Program-made: the position numbers and the translations under genes
Assembly: GCA_037135095.1 (NCBI GenBank)
Contig: JBAXKZ010000005.1
Location: 1 to 64,000 of the forward strand
Direction of reading: 5' to 3'
Length of the DNA stretch: 64,000 nt
Origin: CAIMZW01 sp037135095
Lineage (GTDB): Bacteria; Actinomycetota; Actinomycetes; Nanopelagicales; Nanopelagicaceae
The notes under the pieces: generated by a model
Told to the model about the DNA's origin: nothing
Database searches by the model: none
What the model saw: only the letters and a program-made list of their open reading frames with translations
Part shown: in pieces, positions 26,515 to 34,818 of the stretch
Layout of the letters: the number at the start of each line of letters is the position of its first letter
Numbering within the stretch: the stretch's first letter is position 1

Positions 26515-27633
26515 TTATTGAAGGTTATTTGAGCTCTGCAAGAGCGCGCTTCGGGTTCGGGCCGTGATCTGGGCGCGGCGCAAAACGATTAATGACAGCG
26601 CAAAAATGGCGCCTCCTGCAAGGAAACTAATCCAAAGTGGAGCAAAGGCTGCGATCACTGTCGGAAAGGCAAACATTGCAGTCCATAAGTAAAGGACCAC
26701 TGTGGTTTGGCGCTGGGTGGAACCCAAATTCAAAATTCGGTGGTGCAGGTGTTCGCGATCAGCGGTAAATGGCGAGCGCCCGGCCCGGATCCGGCGGAAG
26801 ATCGCTAAGACCAGATCCAGTAAGGGAATTGCCAAGACGGTGAAGGGCAGAAGTAACGGCAAGAGTTTGGAACTCGAACCCTGGTTCGTCAAGGCGTTGG
26901 CATCGATCTGACCCGTCAAGGTAATGGCCGCAGCTGAAAGTAAGAGACCCAATAACATCGCGCCGGAGTCACCCATAAAGATCTTCGCCGGGTGAAAATT
27001 ATGGGGCAAGAACCCGATACACATGCCAACCACAACAGCTGTGACTAACGATGGTGCGCCAGCGCGTGAAAAGCCATTGACCACAGCTAATAAATAAGAG
27101 AAGCCAAAGAAGGCTAAGGCGCAAATCGCCACAATTCCGGTGGCTAAGCCATCTAGCCCATCCACAAAATTCACCGCGTTGATTACAACCATGACAAAAA
27201 TTACGGTTAAGAGTTGCCCAATATTCGCTGGCAATGTCAAGATGCCATTTATCGGCAGCCAAAGAATTTGCACGCCGTGCAAGAGCAAGATGCCAGCTGC
27301 TAACGCTTGGCCCGCGAACTTGGTAATCGCATCTAAGTCATAGCGATCATCGAGCAAACCTAAAATCATGATGAAGGTTCCGGCCAGGAAAATTCCAGTG
27401 GCTTCGCGCCCAAAAGATTTTCCTACAAGTGGAAGATGACTGACAGTTAAAAAGGTGATTGCCATCGCAAGCCACATCGAAAGTCCGCCCCAGCGGGGCG
27501 TGATATCCGTATGAATATCGCGGGAACGCAGATTCATAAACGCTCCAGCAGACATCGCCACTTTTCGGATGGCAGGTGTCAGTAAGAAACAGAGCGTCGC
27601 GGCTAACGAGGCCGTTAAAAGGTACTCGCGCAT
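26515..27633 (-). CDS. wecA: Polyprenyl-phosphate GlcNAc-1-phosphate transferase (WecA-like)
   Basis: This 372-residue polytopic protein of the MraY/WecA family transfers a sugar-1-phosphate from a UDP-sugar to a polyprenyl phosphate. Visible motifs are VNFVDGLDGLATG (about 160), the catalytic FMGDSGAMLLG (about 225) and REHLHHRIL (about 295), which marks WecA rather than MraY. It probably starts synthesis of a wall polymer linkage unit. The place before the atp genes matches M. tuberculosis Rv1302. Confidence 0.92.
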   Translation of the reverse strand: MREYLLTASLAATLCFLLTPAIRKVAMSAGAFMNLRSRDIHTDITPRWGGLSMWLAMAITFLTVSHLPLVGKSFGREATGIFLAGTFIMILGLLDDRYDLDAITKFAGQALAAGILLLHGVQILWLPINGILTLPANIGQLLTVIFVMVVINAVNFVDGLDGLATGIVAICALAFFGFSYLLAVVNGFSRAGAPSLVTAVVVGMCIGFLPHNFHPAKIFMGDSGAMLLGLLLSAAAITLTGQIDANALTNQGSSSKLLPLLLPFTVLAIPLLDLVLAIFRRIRAGRSPFTADREHLHHRILNLGSTQRQTTVVLYLWTAMFAFPTVIAAFAPLWISFLAGGAIFALSLIVLRRAQITARTRSALLQSSNNLQ

Positions 27634-27639
27634 AAAAAG

Positions 27640-28908
27640 TTATCTAGGGTAGACCGGGAATTTTGCAGTCAGGTCATGGACCTCACTGCGAATTGCTGAG
27701 GCCTTCGCTGGATCTTCGCCATCTTTAATCGCGCGCGCGATAAGTGATGCAATCTCGCGCATCTGGGGTACGCCCATTCCTTGGGTAGTCGTGGCCGCGG
27801 TTCCGACTCGGATTCCACTTGTGACGGCTGGAGTTTCTGGATCATATGGAATCGAATTCTTATTTAAAGTAATTCCCGAGTCCCCGCATCGTTGATCAGC
27901 AACTTTTCCGCTAACGCCAGTACTTCGGATATCGATCAGCGCCAAGTGGGTTTGCGTTCCACCTGATACTGCGCGCATGCCTTCTTCAACCAAGCCGGCG
28001 GCAAGGGCCTTAGCATTGGTGATTACGTTCTTGGCATACTCCTGATATGCAGGAGTGGCACATTCTTTTAAGGCAACTGCTTTTGCGGCAACCGCGCTCA
28101 TGATTGGTCCACCTTGCATTCCAGGAAAGACCGCCTTGTCTATTGCGGGCGCGTGCTCTGCTTTAGAGACGATCATGCCACCACGAGGGCCACGTAAAAC
28201 TTTGTGGGTAGTGAATGAGACAACATCGGCATATGGAACTGGTGACGGGATTGCCTTACCGGCAACTAAACCGATGAAGTGCGCGGCATCGACCCACATG
28301 ATGGCGCCGACCTCATCGCAGATCGCACGAACTTTTTCGAAGTCGATCAAACTTGGGTATGCGGTTGCACCTGAGCAGATCATCTTTGGTTTGTGTTCCA
28401 AAGCGGTGTCACGAAGTTGGTCATAATCAATTAATTCATTATCTTGGCGAACACCGTAGGAAACGATATTGAACCACTTGCCAGAAAAGTTAACTTTGGC
28501 ACCGTGGGTTAAGTGGCCACCGTGAGGAAGCGACATCGCAAGAACGGTATCTCCTGGTTTGGTGAAAGCTTGGTAGACCGCAACATTTGCGCTGGCACCC
28601 GAGTGCGGCTGCAAGTTGGCATGCTCGGCTCCGAAGAGCGCCTTTGCGCGTTCAATGCCAATTGTCTCGACCTTGTCGACCTCTTCACATCCGCCGTAAT
28701 AACGCTTGCCTGGGTAACCTTCGGCATATTTATTTGAAAGCGTTGAGCCAAGCGCTGCAAGCACAGCCGGCGAGGTGAAGTTTTCGCTGGCGATTAATTG
28801 CAGATTGGTACGTTGACGTTCTAGTTCGCTCAGAAGTACCGCAGCGATATCTGGATCTTGGGAGGCAAGGGCCGCGAAATCAGGGCCGAAGAAGGGTTCT
28901 GTAGACAT
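27640..28908 (-). CDS. glyA: Serine hydroxymethyltransferase
   Basis: This 422-residue PLP enzyme converts serine and tetrahydrofolate to glycine and methylene-tetrahydrofolate. It shows ASENFTSPAVLAALGS near residue 40, YPGKRYYGG, and the Schiff-base Lys in VVSFTTHKVLRGPRGG (about 235). The gene sits between sua5 and wecA with gaps of nine and six bases, so it is part of the long minus-strand operon; mycobacteria lack glyA at this spot. Confidence 0.97.
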   Translation of the reverse strand: MSTEPFFGPDFAALASQDPDIAAVLLSELERQRTNLQLIASENFTSPAVLAALGSTLSNKYAEGYPGKRYYGGCEEVDKVETIGIERAKALFGAEHANLQPHSGASANVAVYQAFTKPGDTVLAMSLPHGGHLTHGAKVNFSGKWFNIVSYGVRQDNELIDYDQLRDTALEHKPKMICSGATAYPSLIDFEKVRAICDEVGAIMWVDAAHFIGLVAGKAIPSPVPYADVVSFTTHKVLRGPRGGMIVSKAEHAPAIDKAVFPGMQGGPIMSAVAAKAVALKECATPAYQEYAKNVITNAKALAAGLVEEGMRAVSGGTQTHLALIDIRSTGVSGKVADQRCGDSGITLNKNSIPYDPETPAVTSGIRVGTAATTTQGMGVPQMREIASLIARAIKDGEDPAKASAIRSEVHDLTAKFPVYPR

Positions 28909-28917
28909 GGCCTAAGC

Positions 28918-29595
28918 CTATGCCGAGATGACTGAAATATTGGGCAGCACTTCTTGGAGCGCTTCCAGGGTGATCGCCCCGACGCGAAGAACTTCTAAGC
29001 CCAGATCAGTACCGATGCTGATTTGTTGCACGATCGTTGAAGCGGGGCCAGAGGTGAGCACACCCTCATCAAGATAATAAGAGATATCGGAGTACAAGGC
29101 CGAAATCTGCCCGATATCTAAGATTGGTGGGCGGCCGACAAGCGCAGCGCTTGCAACTGCTAGCGGTCCACTTTTTTCCAAAACTGCTCGAAAGAGTTCG
29201 CGATTTGGAATCCGAACTGCAAATTCGCCTAATTCGCCGGCATCTCCCAGATCCCAGCTCAATCCATAAGTTGGCGCCACATGCAAGGTAAGTAGCCCGG
29301 GCCAAAATTTCTTCGTTAATAAGGTGAGGTCCTCGGTTACGTTCTGAGCAATGCCATCAAGAGTTTCAAAACTACCGATCATCACCTGACAGGCGACACC
29401 GAAATCATCACCGCGGAGGGTGTGCAATCTGGAAACGGCATCACGATCAAAAGCATCGCAGGCATAGATGTAAGCGCTCTCGATCGCGGCCACAATAATT
29501 CCACCGCTTCGCAGCGATTCAACAACCTTTGCGATTTCAATTTCGAGCTTCTCGGGATCGCCAGCAAAATCTTTAAGTTCGATTACTTCGGCCAT
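28918..29595 (-). CDS. Sua5/YrdC family protein with eroded substrate motifs
   Basis: This 225-residue protein aligns end to end with actinobacterial Sua5, the enzyme that makes threonylcarbamoyl-AMP for tRNA t6A. Conserved parts include FWPGLLTLHV, WDLGDAGELGEFAVRIP, PLAVASAALVGRPP and STIV. The N-terminal motif normally P-T-[DE]-T-V-Y-G-[LI] reads A-I-E-S-A-Y-I-Y at residues 37-44, and the usual KR...P segment is L-RGDDFGVAC (60-69). These positions bind ATP, threonine and bicarbonate, so activity as a standard Sua5 is doubtful. The position after prmC is the family's usual place. Confidence 0.8.
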   Translation of the reverse strand: MAEVIELKDFAGDPEKLEIEIAKVVESLRSGGIIVAAIESAYIYACDAFDRDAVSRLHTLRGDDFGVACQVMIGSFETLDGIAQNVTEDLTLLTKKFWPGLLTLHVAPTYGLSWDLGDAGELGEFAVRIPNRELFRAVLEKSGPLAVASAALVGRPPILDIGQISALYSDISYYLDEGVLTSGPASTIVQQISIGTDLGLEVLRVGAITLEALQEVLPNISVISA

Positions 29596-29631
29596 CTACC
29601 GGCTCCAATCCGCTCGCTTGTAATTTTAAAA

Positions 29632-30474
29632 CTATTTTCTAACTGCGGTGGTAAATCTAGGACGTTCCGCCAAATCGTAATGGATTTTGACTTCAACAAA
29701 ATCGGTCGATAGTTCGCTTCGGACCGATTCGACCTGGTCCTCGTGGTGCTCCATGGCAAAGAAGCCGCCGCTTTTGAGTAATCTGCTTGCGGCGCTAATG
29801 AATTGAATGGGGAGAGCCATTCCGTCGCTGCCGCCACGAAGGGCGATGGCCGGCTCGAAATTTGCGACCTCATAAGGCAACGATTCTAAATCTGGGATGT
29901 ATGGCGGGTTGGCGACAACGACATCGCACTTAACCCCAATCAGAGCATCCACAACATCGGCTTGAATCGTGCGAATCGGAAGATCATATTTTGCGATATT
30001 TTTCTGGAGCCAAACCAGCGCTTCGGAAGATTTTTCGACCGCTATTACGTGAACTGCTTTTTTCCCAGCGACTTCCGATGCAATCGAAATTGCAATTGCT
30101 CCGCTTCCAGAACCTAGATCAACGATCGATACCGGATCGGCGAAGTGCTGAAGATGATGTAAAACTTCATCAACCAAGACTTCGGTCTCCGGGCGCGGGA
30201 TCAACACACCTGGTCCAACGTCTAGCGTCAAATAGCGAAAAGACGCTTCGCCAGTTAAGTACTGAACCGGCTCGCCCGTTAAACGTTGAACAATTAATTC
30301 ACGGAAGGCTTCTTCTATTCGCTGCGCCTCAGACTCATCAAGCGTGACTACCTTGGAGTGAAGTTCCATTCGGGAGATATTGAGAAGATGCGCAAGAAGA
30401 AGTTCCGCATCGACTCCTGAAATATTTGCCGCAGCTAATTCCGATTTTCCCCAGCGAAGGAGTTCACGAACCAT
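29632..30474 (-). CDS. prmC: Release factor glutamine methyltransferase
   Basis: PrmC methylates the Gln of the GGQ motif in peptide release factors. The 280-residue protein has the N-terminal helical domain, a SAM-binding GSGSGAIAI (about 118) preceded by VDLG, and the catalytic NPPY in VVVANPPYIPD (about 190). It lies 13 bases downstream of prfA, whose product is its substrate. Confidence 0.95.
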   Translation of the reverse strand: MVRELLRWGKSELAAANISGVDAELLLAHLLNISRMELHSKVVTLDESEAQRIEEAFRELIVQRLTGEPVQYLTGEASFRYLTLDVGPGVLIPRPETEVLVDEVLHHLQHFADPVSIVDLGSGSGAIAISIASEVAGKKAVHVIAVEKSSEALVWLQKNIAKYDLPIRTIQADVVDALIGVKCDVVVANPPYIPDLESLPYEVANFEPAIALRGGSDGMALPIQFISAASRLLKSGGFFAMEHHEDQVESVRSELSTDFVEVKIHYDLAERPRFTTAVRK

Positions 30475-30487
30475 GCTTTACCCGCTA

Positions 30488-31573
30488 TTAATGCTCGGTT
30501 GAGGAGAGCTTGGCGGCCTTATCGGCTTCGAGCAGCGCCTCAATAACTGGGTCGAGATCGCCATTTAGAACGGCATCCAAGTTATTTGATTTGAAATTAA
30601 CGCGGTGATCGCTCAAGCGATTTTCGGGAAAGTTATAGGTACGAATCCGCTCGCTGCGATCAACAGTTCGAACCTGGCTCTTACGCTCAATTGAGGCAAT
30701 CCGATCTTGCTCCTCTTGAGCGGCAACCAACATTCGAGCGCGCAAAATTCGAAGCGCTGATTCCTTATTTTGAAGTTGGCTCTTTTCGTTCTGACAAGAC
30801 ACGACAATTCCGGTTGGAACGTGGGTAATTCGAACTGCTGAGTCGGTGGTGTTAACGCTCTGACCACCGGGGCCACTAGAGCGGAAGACATCGATTCGAA
30901 GATCATTCATGTTGATATCAACTTCAACTTCTTCAGCTTCCGGAAGTACTAAAACTCCAGCGGCAGAGGTGTGAATCCGACCTTGGGATTCTGTCTCTGG
31001 AACTCGCTGAACTCGGTGCACTCCGCCTTCAAATTTCAATTTCGCATATGGCGTTTTTCCCGGTTCGGCGGTGCCCTTAGATTTAACCGCCATGGAAATA
31101 TCTTTATAGCCGCCTAAATCGCTCTCGGTCATGTCGATGATTTCGGTCTTCCAACCTTGCTTTTCGGCAAAACGCATATACATGCGAAGTAGATCGCCAG
31201 CAAAGAGTGCGGATTCGTCGCCGCCTGCCCCGGCTTTGATTTCAAGAATTACATCGCGGTCATCATTGGGATCGCGCGGCAGCAGTAGCTCTTCTAATTC
31301 ATGTGCCGCTTGATCGCGCGTTGCTTCCAGCGCTGGAATCTCTTCGGCAAAATCTGGATCAGTCGCAGCCAACTCTTTACCTGCCGCTAAATCATCTTCG
31401 GCAGCGGTCCATTTCCGATAACCGCCGATAACGGGACCAAGGTGGGCGTAGCGCTTTCCCAGCTTTCGAGCCTTGCCTGGATCACTATGAATTGCAGGGT
31501 CGGCGAGTTCTTTCTCAAGCTCAATGTATTCCGCTACTAAATCGTTAACGGATGCAAAGCGATCGTTACTCAT
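30488..31573 (-). CDS. prfA: Peptide chain release factor 1
   Basis: RF1 reads UAA and UAG and triggers peptide release. The 361-residue protein has the GGQ loop in SSGPGGQSVNTTDSAVR (about 235) and the C-terminal signature RIRTYNFPENRLSDHR. It is the first gene after the rpmE terminator (31599-31647), so it may have its own promoter or depend on read-through. Confidence 0.97.
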   Translation of the reverse strand: MSNDRFASVNDLVAEYIELEKELADPAIHSDPGKARKLGKRYAHLGPVIGGYRKWTAAEDDLAAGKELAATDPDFAEEIPALEATRDQAAHELEELLLPRDPNDDRDVILEIKAGAGGDESALFAGDLLRMYMRFAEKQGWKTEIIDMTESDLGGYKDISMAVKSKGTAEPGKTPYAKLKFEGGVHRVQRVPETESQGRIHTSAAGVLVLPEAEEVEVDINMNDLRIDVFRSSGPGGQSVNTTDSAVRITHVPTGIVVSCQNEKSQLQNKESALRILRARMLVAAQEEQDRIASIERKSQVRTVDRSERIRTYNFPENRLSDHRVNFKSNNLDAVLNGDLDPVIEALLEADKAAKLSSTEH

Positions 31574-31598
31574 TGCCGACTCCTTTCACTTCGAGAAT

Positions 31599-31647
31599 AA
31601 AAAAGAGACCGCGTCGCCCCAGAGTTAGTGGGGCGAACAACGGTCTC
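31599..31647 (-). terminator. Intrinsic terminator after rpmE
   Basis: On the minus strand a stem GAGACCG/CGGTCTC encloses an inner stem CGCCCC/GGGGCG and is followed by six T (A-run 31599-31604). It lies just after the rpmE stop at 31658 and before prfA, and is the clearest intrinsic terminator within the long minus-strand block. Confidence 0.85.
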
Positions 31648-31657
31648 GGTAAAATCG

Positions 31658-31876
31658 CTACTTTGCGGCGTTGACCTTGCCAAAGCGCTCTTCGAACTTG
31701 GCGACGCGGCCACCAGTATCGAGAATACGTTGCTTACCGGTGTAGAACGGATGGCAAACGGAGCAAACTTCTACGTAGATCGAACCCGATGCCTTTGTTG
31801 AGCGAGTTACGAAAACTTCGCCACAACCACAGGTAACAGTGGTTTCATAATAATTTGGGTGAATATCGGCCTTCAT
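31658..31876 (-). CDS. rpmE: 50S ribosomal protein L31, zinc-binding type
   Basis: This 72-residue protein begins MKADIHPNYYETT and keeps both Cys pairs, TCGCG and VCSVCHPF, so it is the zinc-containing C+ form. An AAGGAG site lies eight bases before the ATG at 31876; the longer open frame upstream is non-coding leader. Between rho and this gene lie a TAGACT box and a GC-rich hairpin, so rpmE likely has its own promoter. Confidence 0.97.
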   Translation of the reverse strand: MKADIHPNYYETTVTCGCGEVFVTRSTKASGSIYVEVCSVCHPFYTGKQRILDTGGRVAKFEERFGKVNAAK

Positions 31877-31932
31877 GGTTTTCTCCTTAGTGGGGCTGGA
31901 TCGGTTAGGTCCGGGAACCAGCGCGAGGGGTA

Positions 31933-31958
31933 AGTCTAGCCCCCGCCTGGGCAGGGGC
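31933..31958 (-). promoter_or_regulatory. GC-rich hairpin and -10 box between rho and rpmE
   Basis: Positions 31939-31958 (minus strand) form a self-complementary 20-base hairpin, GCCCCTGCC pairing with GGCGGGGGC. It is immediately followed by TAGACT (31938-31933), a good -10 box about 57 bases before the rpmE ATG. The hairpin lacks a T-run, so termination of rho mRNA there is uncertain. Confidence 0.5.
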
Positions 31959-31982
31959 GCCAAATGGTGAAATCAGCGGAAA

Positions 31983-33677
31983 TTAGCCGTTCTTTGAGCC
32001 TGAACTGTCGGCAATTACCGTCTTTTGGATCTGCATTAGGAATTCGACGTTGGACTTGGTGCCCTTCATCTTCTCCAAAAGCAATTCGAGCGCTTGCTGT
32101 GGCTCGAGGGCATGAAGCACTCGGCGAAGACGCCAAACGATATTTAGCTCTTCGGTGCCCATCAGAATCTCTTCCTTACGGGTACCAGATGCATCAACAT
32201 CGACCGCTGGGAAAATTCGCTTGTCTGCAAGTTTGCGATCAAGTTTAAGTTCCATATTTCCCGTGCCCTTGAACTCTTCGAAGATAACTTCATCCATCTT
32301 GGAGCCAGTCTCAACCAAAGCGGTTGCCAGAATGGTTAACGAACCACCATTCTCGATATTTCGAGCGGCGCCGAAGAACTTCTTTGGCGGATAGAGCGCG
32401 GCGGAATCAACACCACCAGAAAGGATTCGACCCGAGGCCGGGGCGGCGATGTTGTAAGCGCGACCCAATCGAGTGATGGAATCCAGCAGGACTACAACGT
32501 CGTGACCTAATTCAACCAAACGCTTTGCGCGCTCGATTGCTAGTTCAGCAACAGCGGTGTGATCATCAGCAGGACGATCGAAGGTAGAGGCAATAACCTC
32601 GCCCTTCACTGAACGCTGCATATCGGTAACTTCTTCTGGACGTTCATCAACTAGAACAACCATCAAGTGACATTCTGGATTGTTAGTAGTAATCGCATTA
32701 GCAATTGCCTGAAGGACCATGGTCTTTCCAGCCTTTGGTGGCGAAACAATTAGCCCGCGTTGCCCCTTTCCGATTGGTGCAATCAGATCGATAACGCGAG
32801 TAGTCAAAATACTTGGCTCGGTCTCAAGGCGCAGCCGATCTTGCGGATAGAGCGGAACTAGCTTTGAAAATTCGATGCGGTCGCGAGCGCTCTCTGGCTC
32901 CATACCATTTACGGTTTCGACTCGAACTAAGGCATTGAACTTCTCTTTGCGCTCACCTTCGCTCGGTTGACGAACTGAACCAGTAATTACATCGCCTTTA
33001 CGAAGACCATAACGGCGCACTTGTTGTAGGGATACATAGACATCGTTGTTGGATGCTAGGTAACCGGCAGTTCGAATAAAGGCATAGTTCTCTAAAATAT
33101 CCAGCAGGCCGCCAACTGGGACCAAGACATCATCTTCAGAGATCGTTATCTCGCGCTCATCGCGATTGCCGCGGTCGCGATGGCGATTGCGATCGTTGCG
33201 ATCATCTCGGCCGCCACGATCATTGCGATCGTTACGGTCGTTGCGATCTCGTGGACCCCGGTCATTGCGGTCATTGCGGTCATTGCGGTCATTGCGATCA
33301 CGCGGAGCGCGATCGTTACGGTCGTTACGATCACGAGCTGGGGCGTTGTCGCGACGATTATCTACTTCGTTGGAATCGGAATCTTGGGCGCCATCATCAG
33401 CGGCTTCATCACGGTTATCAGAGTTGCGAGGTTCTTCCCCGCCTTTGGCAGCTTTACGACGCTCTTGGCGCTCAGCGCGACGAGCTTCCCGCTCGTTTTT
33501 TGCCGCTTCCCGGTTGGCCGCTTGTAAATCGCCAATTGCTTGAACGAGGGCAGCTTTTGTGAGTTTGGCCGAACCTTCAATCCCCAATTGTCCCGCGACC
33601 TTTTTTAACTCAGGTAGCAGCATTGCGGAGAGGTCGCCGGTCTCTTTTCCAGGGCGAGTGGTTGTTTTATCAGTCAT
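31983..33677 (-). CDS. rho: Transcription termination factor Rho with Arg/Asn/Asp repeat insert
   Basis: This 564-residue hexameric RNA helicase releases RNA polymerase from untranslated transcripts. A Rho_N helical domain (about 18-50) is followed by a charged, disordered insert (about 55-188) holding many R-N-D tripeptides. The cold-shock RNA-binding domain (LENYAFIRTAGYL, about 200-270) and the ATPase domain with SPPKAGKTMVLQ and VLLDSITRLGR follow. Inserts before the RNA-binding domain are common in actinobacterial Rho, but the regular RND array is notable. Few intrinsic terminators are visible in the window, which fits reliance on Rho. Confidence 0.97.
   Translation of the reverse strand: MTDKTTTRPGKETGDLSAMLLPELKKVAGQLGIEGSAKLTKAALVQAIGDLQAANREAAKNEREARRAERQERRKAAKGGEEPRNSDNRDEAADDGAQDSDSNEVDNRRDNAPARDRNDRNDRAPRDRNDRNDRNDRNDRGPRDRNDRNDRNDRGGRDDRNDRNRHRDRGNRDEREITISEDDVLVPVGGLLDILENYAFIRTAGYLASNNDVYVSLQQVRRYGLRKGDVITGSVRQPSEGERKEKFNALVRVETVNGMEPESARDRIEFSKLVPLYPQDRLRLETEPSILTTRVIDLIAPIGKGQRGLIVSPPKAGKTMVLQAIANAITTNNPECHLMVVLVDERPEEVTDMQRSVKGEVIASTFDRPADDHTAVAELAIERAKRLVELGHDVVVLLDSITRLGRAYNIAAPASGRILSGGVDSAALYPPKKFFGAARNIENGGSLTILATALVETGSKMDEVIFEEFKGTGNMELKLDRKLADKRIFPAVDVDASGTRKEEILMGTEELNIVWRLRRVLHALEPQQALELLLEKMKGTKSNVEFLMQIQKTVIADSSGSKNG
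33170..33345. repeat. Short tandem repeats coding the RND array of Rho
   Basis: Nine-base units such as GGTCATTGC repeat in tandem (clearest at about 33260-33300), mixed with close variants, and encode R-N-D on the minus strand. Such arrays can change length by slippage in steps of three residues. The repeats are coding and not CRISPR-like. Confidence 0.8.
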
Positions 33678-33883
33678 TTTCTTGTTTCAGTTTCATTTCT
33701 CTTATGGTTATTGGAGGGGTGTTACTAGTTCGAGAGCCGCAGCGCAGCCCAATGGAACTAGAGATATAGGTAAAATCTGAAGAATTTTTTAGGATTTTTG
33801 TCGACTCACGAAATAGCGTGATCTTCAGACCTCAGAAAGGTAGCACACGAAATCCCCCGATAGCAATTCCCGCGCCAAGTAGG
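33678..33883. other. Intergenic region between thrB and rho
   Basis: This 206-base gap is the longest in the minus-strand block. It contains a small hairpin TCACG/CGTGA (33806-33821) with a 6-base loop and AT-rich stretches (33781-33800). It probably holds the rho promoter. I see no reading frame or RNA gene and cannot assign a promoter box with confidence. Confidence 0.4.
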
Positions 33884-34816
33884 TTATTGGACCCCGGTAG
33901 GCGAGATATTGACGGTAAGGGCGGCGAAGGAGTCTGGGGCGCTCTTCATGATTTCCGCGGCTTCTAGCTCACTGCCTATGTGTAAAACCAGAACCGCGGG
34001 TCCTGCGCCGGAGACGGTTGCCGCTACGCCAGCTGCACGCAATTTCCTGATTAATGCGAGGGATTTTGGCATTGCCTCGCCGCGATATTCCTGGTGGAGG
34101 AAATCTTGAGTTGCTGCGAAGAGCAGATCTGGGCGATCTGTTAGCGCATGTACCAAGAGCGCCGACCGTGCAACGTTGGCCGCTGCATCTCGGTGTGGGA
34201 CCAATTCAGGTAATAACTTTCTCGCCTTTGTCGTGGCCAAATGAGTTTCTGGCAAGAAGAGAATCGCTTTAATGCGGGGGTCAACGGTAAGCGAAACACC
34301 GCGACCAAAATTCTTGCCGTGGCTCTCCTCCATCCACGCAATCGTGGCACCCCCATAAAAAGCGGCGGCAATGTTGTCGGGATGACCTTCGAGTTCTGTT
34401 CCGAGTGCAACTAAATCTTCATCGCTCATATATTGCTCGCCAGAAAGAACTAACGCTCGAGCTAGCGCTAAGCCACCAACAATCGCGCTAGCTGAAGAGC
34501 CTAAGCCGCGACCTTGCGGAATTGCATTGAGAGCTCTAAGTGCAAGGCCGCGGGGTTTACTTCCCATAAATTCAAAACCGTGCATCATGGATTTAATTAC
34601 TAAGTTCTTTGCATCGCGCTTAATCTCATCGGCACCTTCGCCAGTTATATCTACATCGAAGATTGCTTCATCCAGAATTTGAGCGGCATATCTATCTCGG
34701 ATATCTAGCGCCAAACAAAGAGAATCAAAGCCCGGACCAAGATTTGCACTGGAGGCCGGAACGCTAACCTGTGCCATCGTTGCCCGAAAGGTTAGGCGAT
34801 TCATTGCTGCAGCCAT
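33884..34816 (-). CDS. thrB: Homoserine kinase
   Basis: This 310-residue GHMP kinase phosphorylates homoserine for threonine synthesis. The ATP loop is IPQGRGLGSSASAIVGGL (about 92-109) and the N-terminal VPASSANLGPGFDSL is family-typical. The ATG at 34816 lies two bases after the thrC stop; ATGs at 34804 and 34777 are alternatives, the last placing MAQVSVPASSANLG at the usual family start. Confidence 0.95.
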   Translation of the reverse strand: MAAAMNRLTFRATMAQVSVPASSANLGPGFDSLCLALDIRDRYAAQILDEAIFDVDITGEGADEIKRDAKNLVIKSMMHGFEFMGSKPRGLALRALNAIPQGRGLGSSASAIVGGLALARALVLSGEQYMSDEDLVALGTELEGHPDNIAAAFYGGATIAWMEESHGKNFGRGVSLTVDPRIKAILFLPETHLATTKARKLLPELVPHRDAAANVARSALLVHALTDRPDLLFAATQDFLHQEYRGEAMPKSLALIRKLRAAGVAATVSGAGPAVLVLHIGSELEAAEIMKSAPDSFAALTVNISPTGVQ

Positions 34817-34818
34817 TG

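Noticed and set aside
31877..31963. 29-residue N-terminal extension of L31
   Set aside because: L31 begins at MKADIHPNYY, with an AAGGAG site before it; the extension covers the leader and promoter.
33166..33562. Plus-strand frames opposite the rho repeats, and the repeats as a CRISPR array
   Set aside because: The frames are artefacts of the 9-base coding repeats of rho. The repeat units are far too short, have no spacers, and lie inside a conserved gene.
33781..33824. Intrinsic terminator after thrB
   Set aside because: The TCACG/CGTGA hairpin is short and has no adjacent T-run in either direction.
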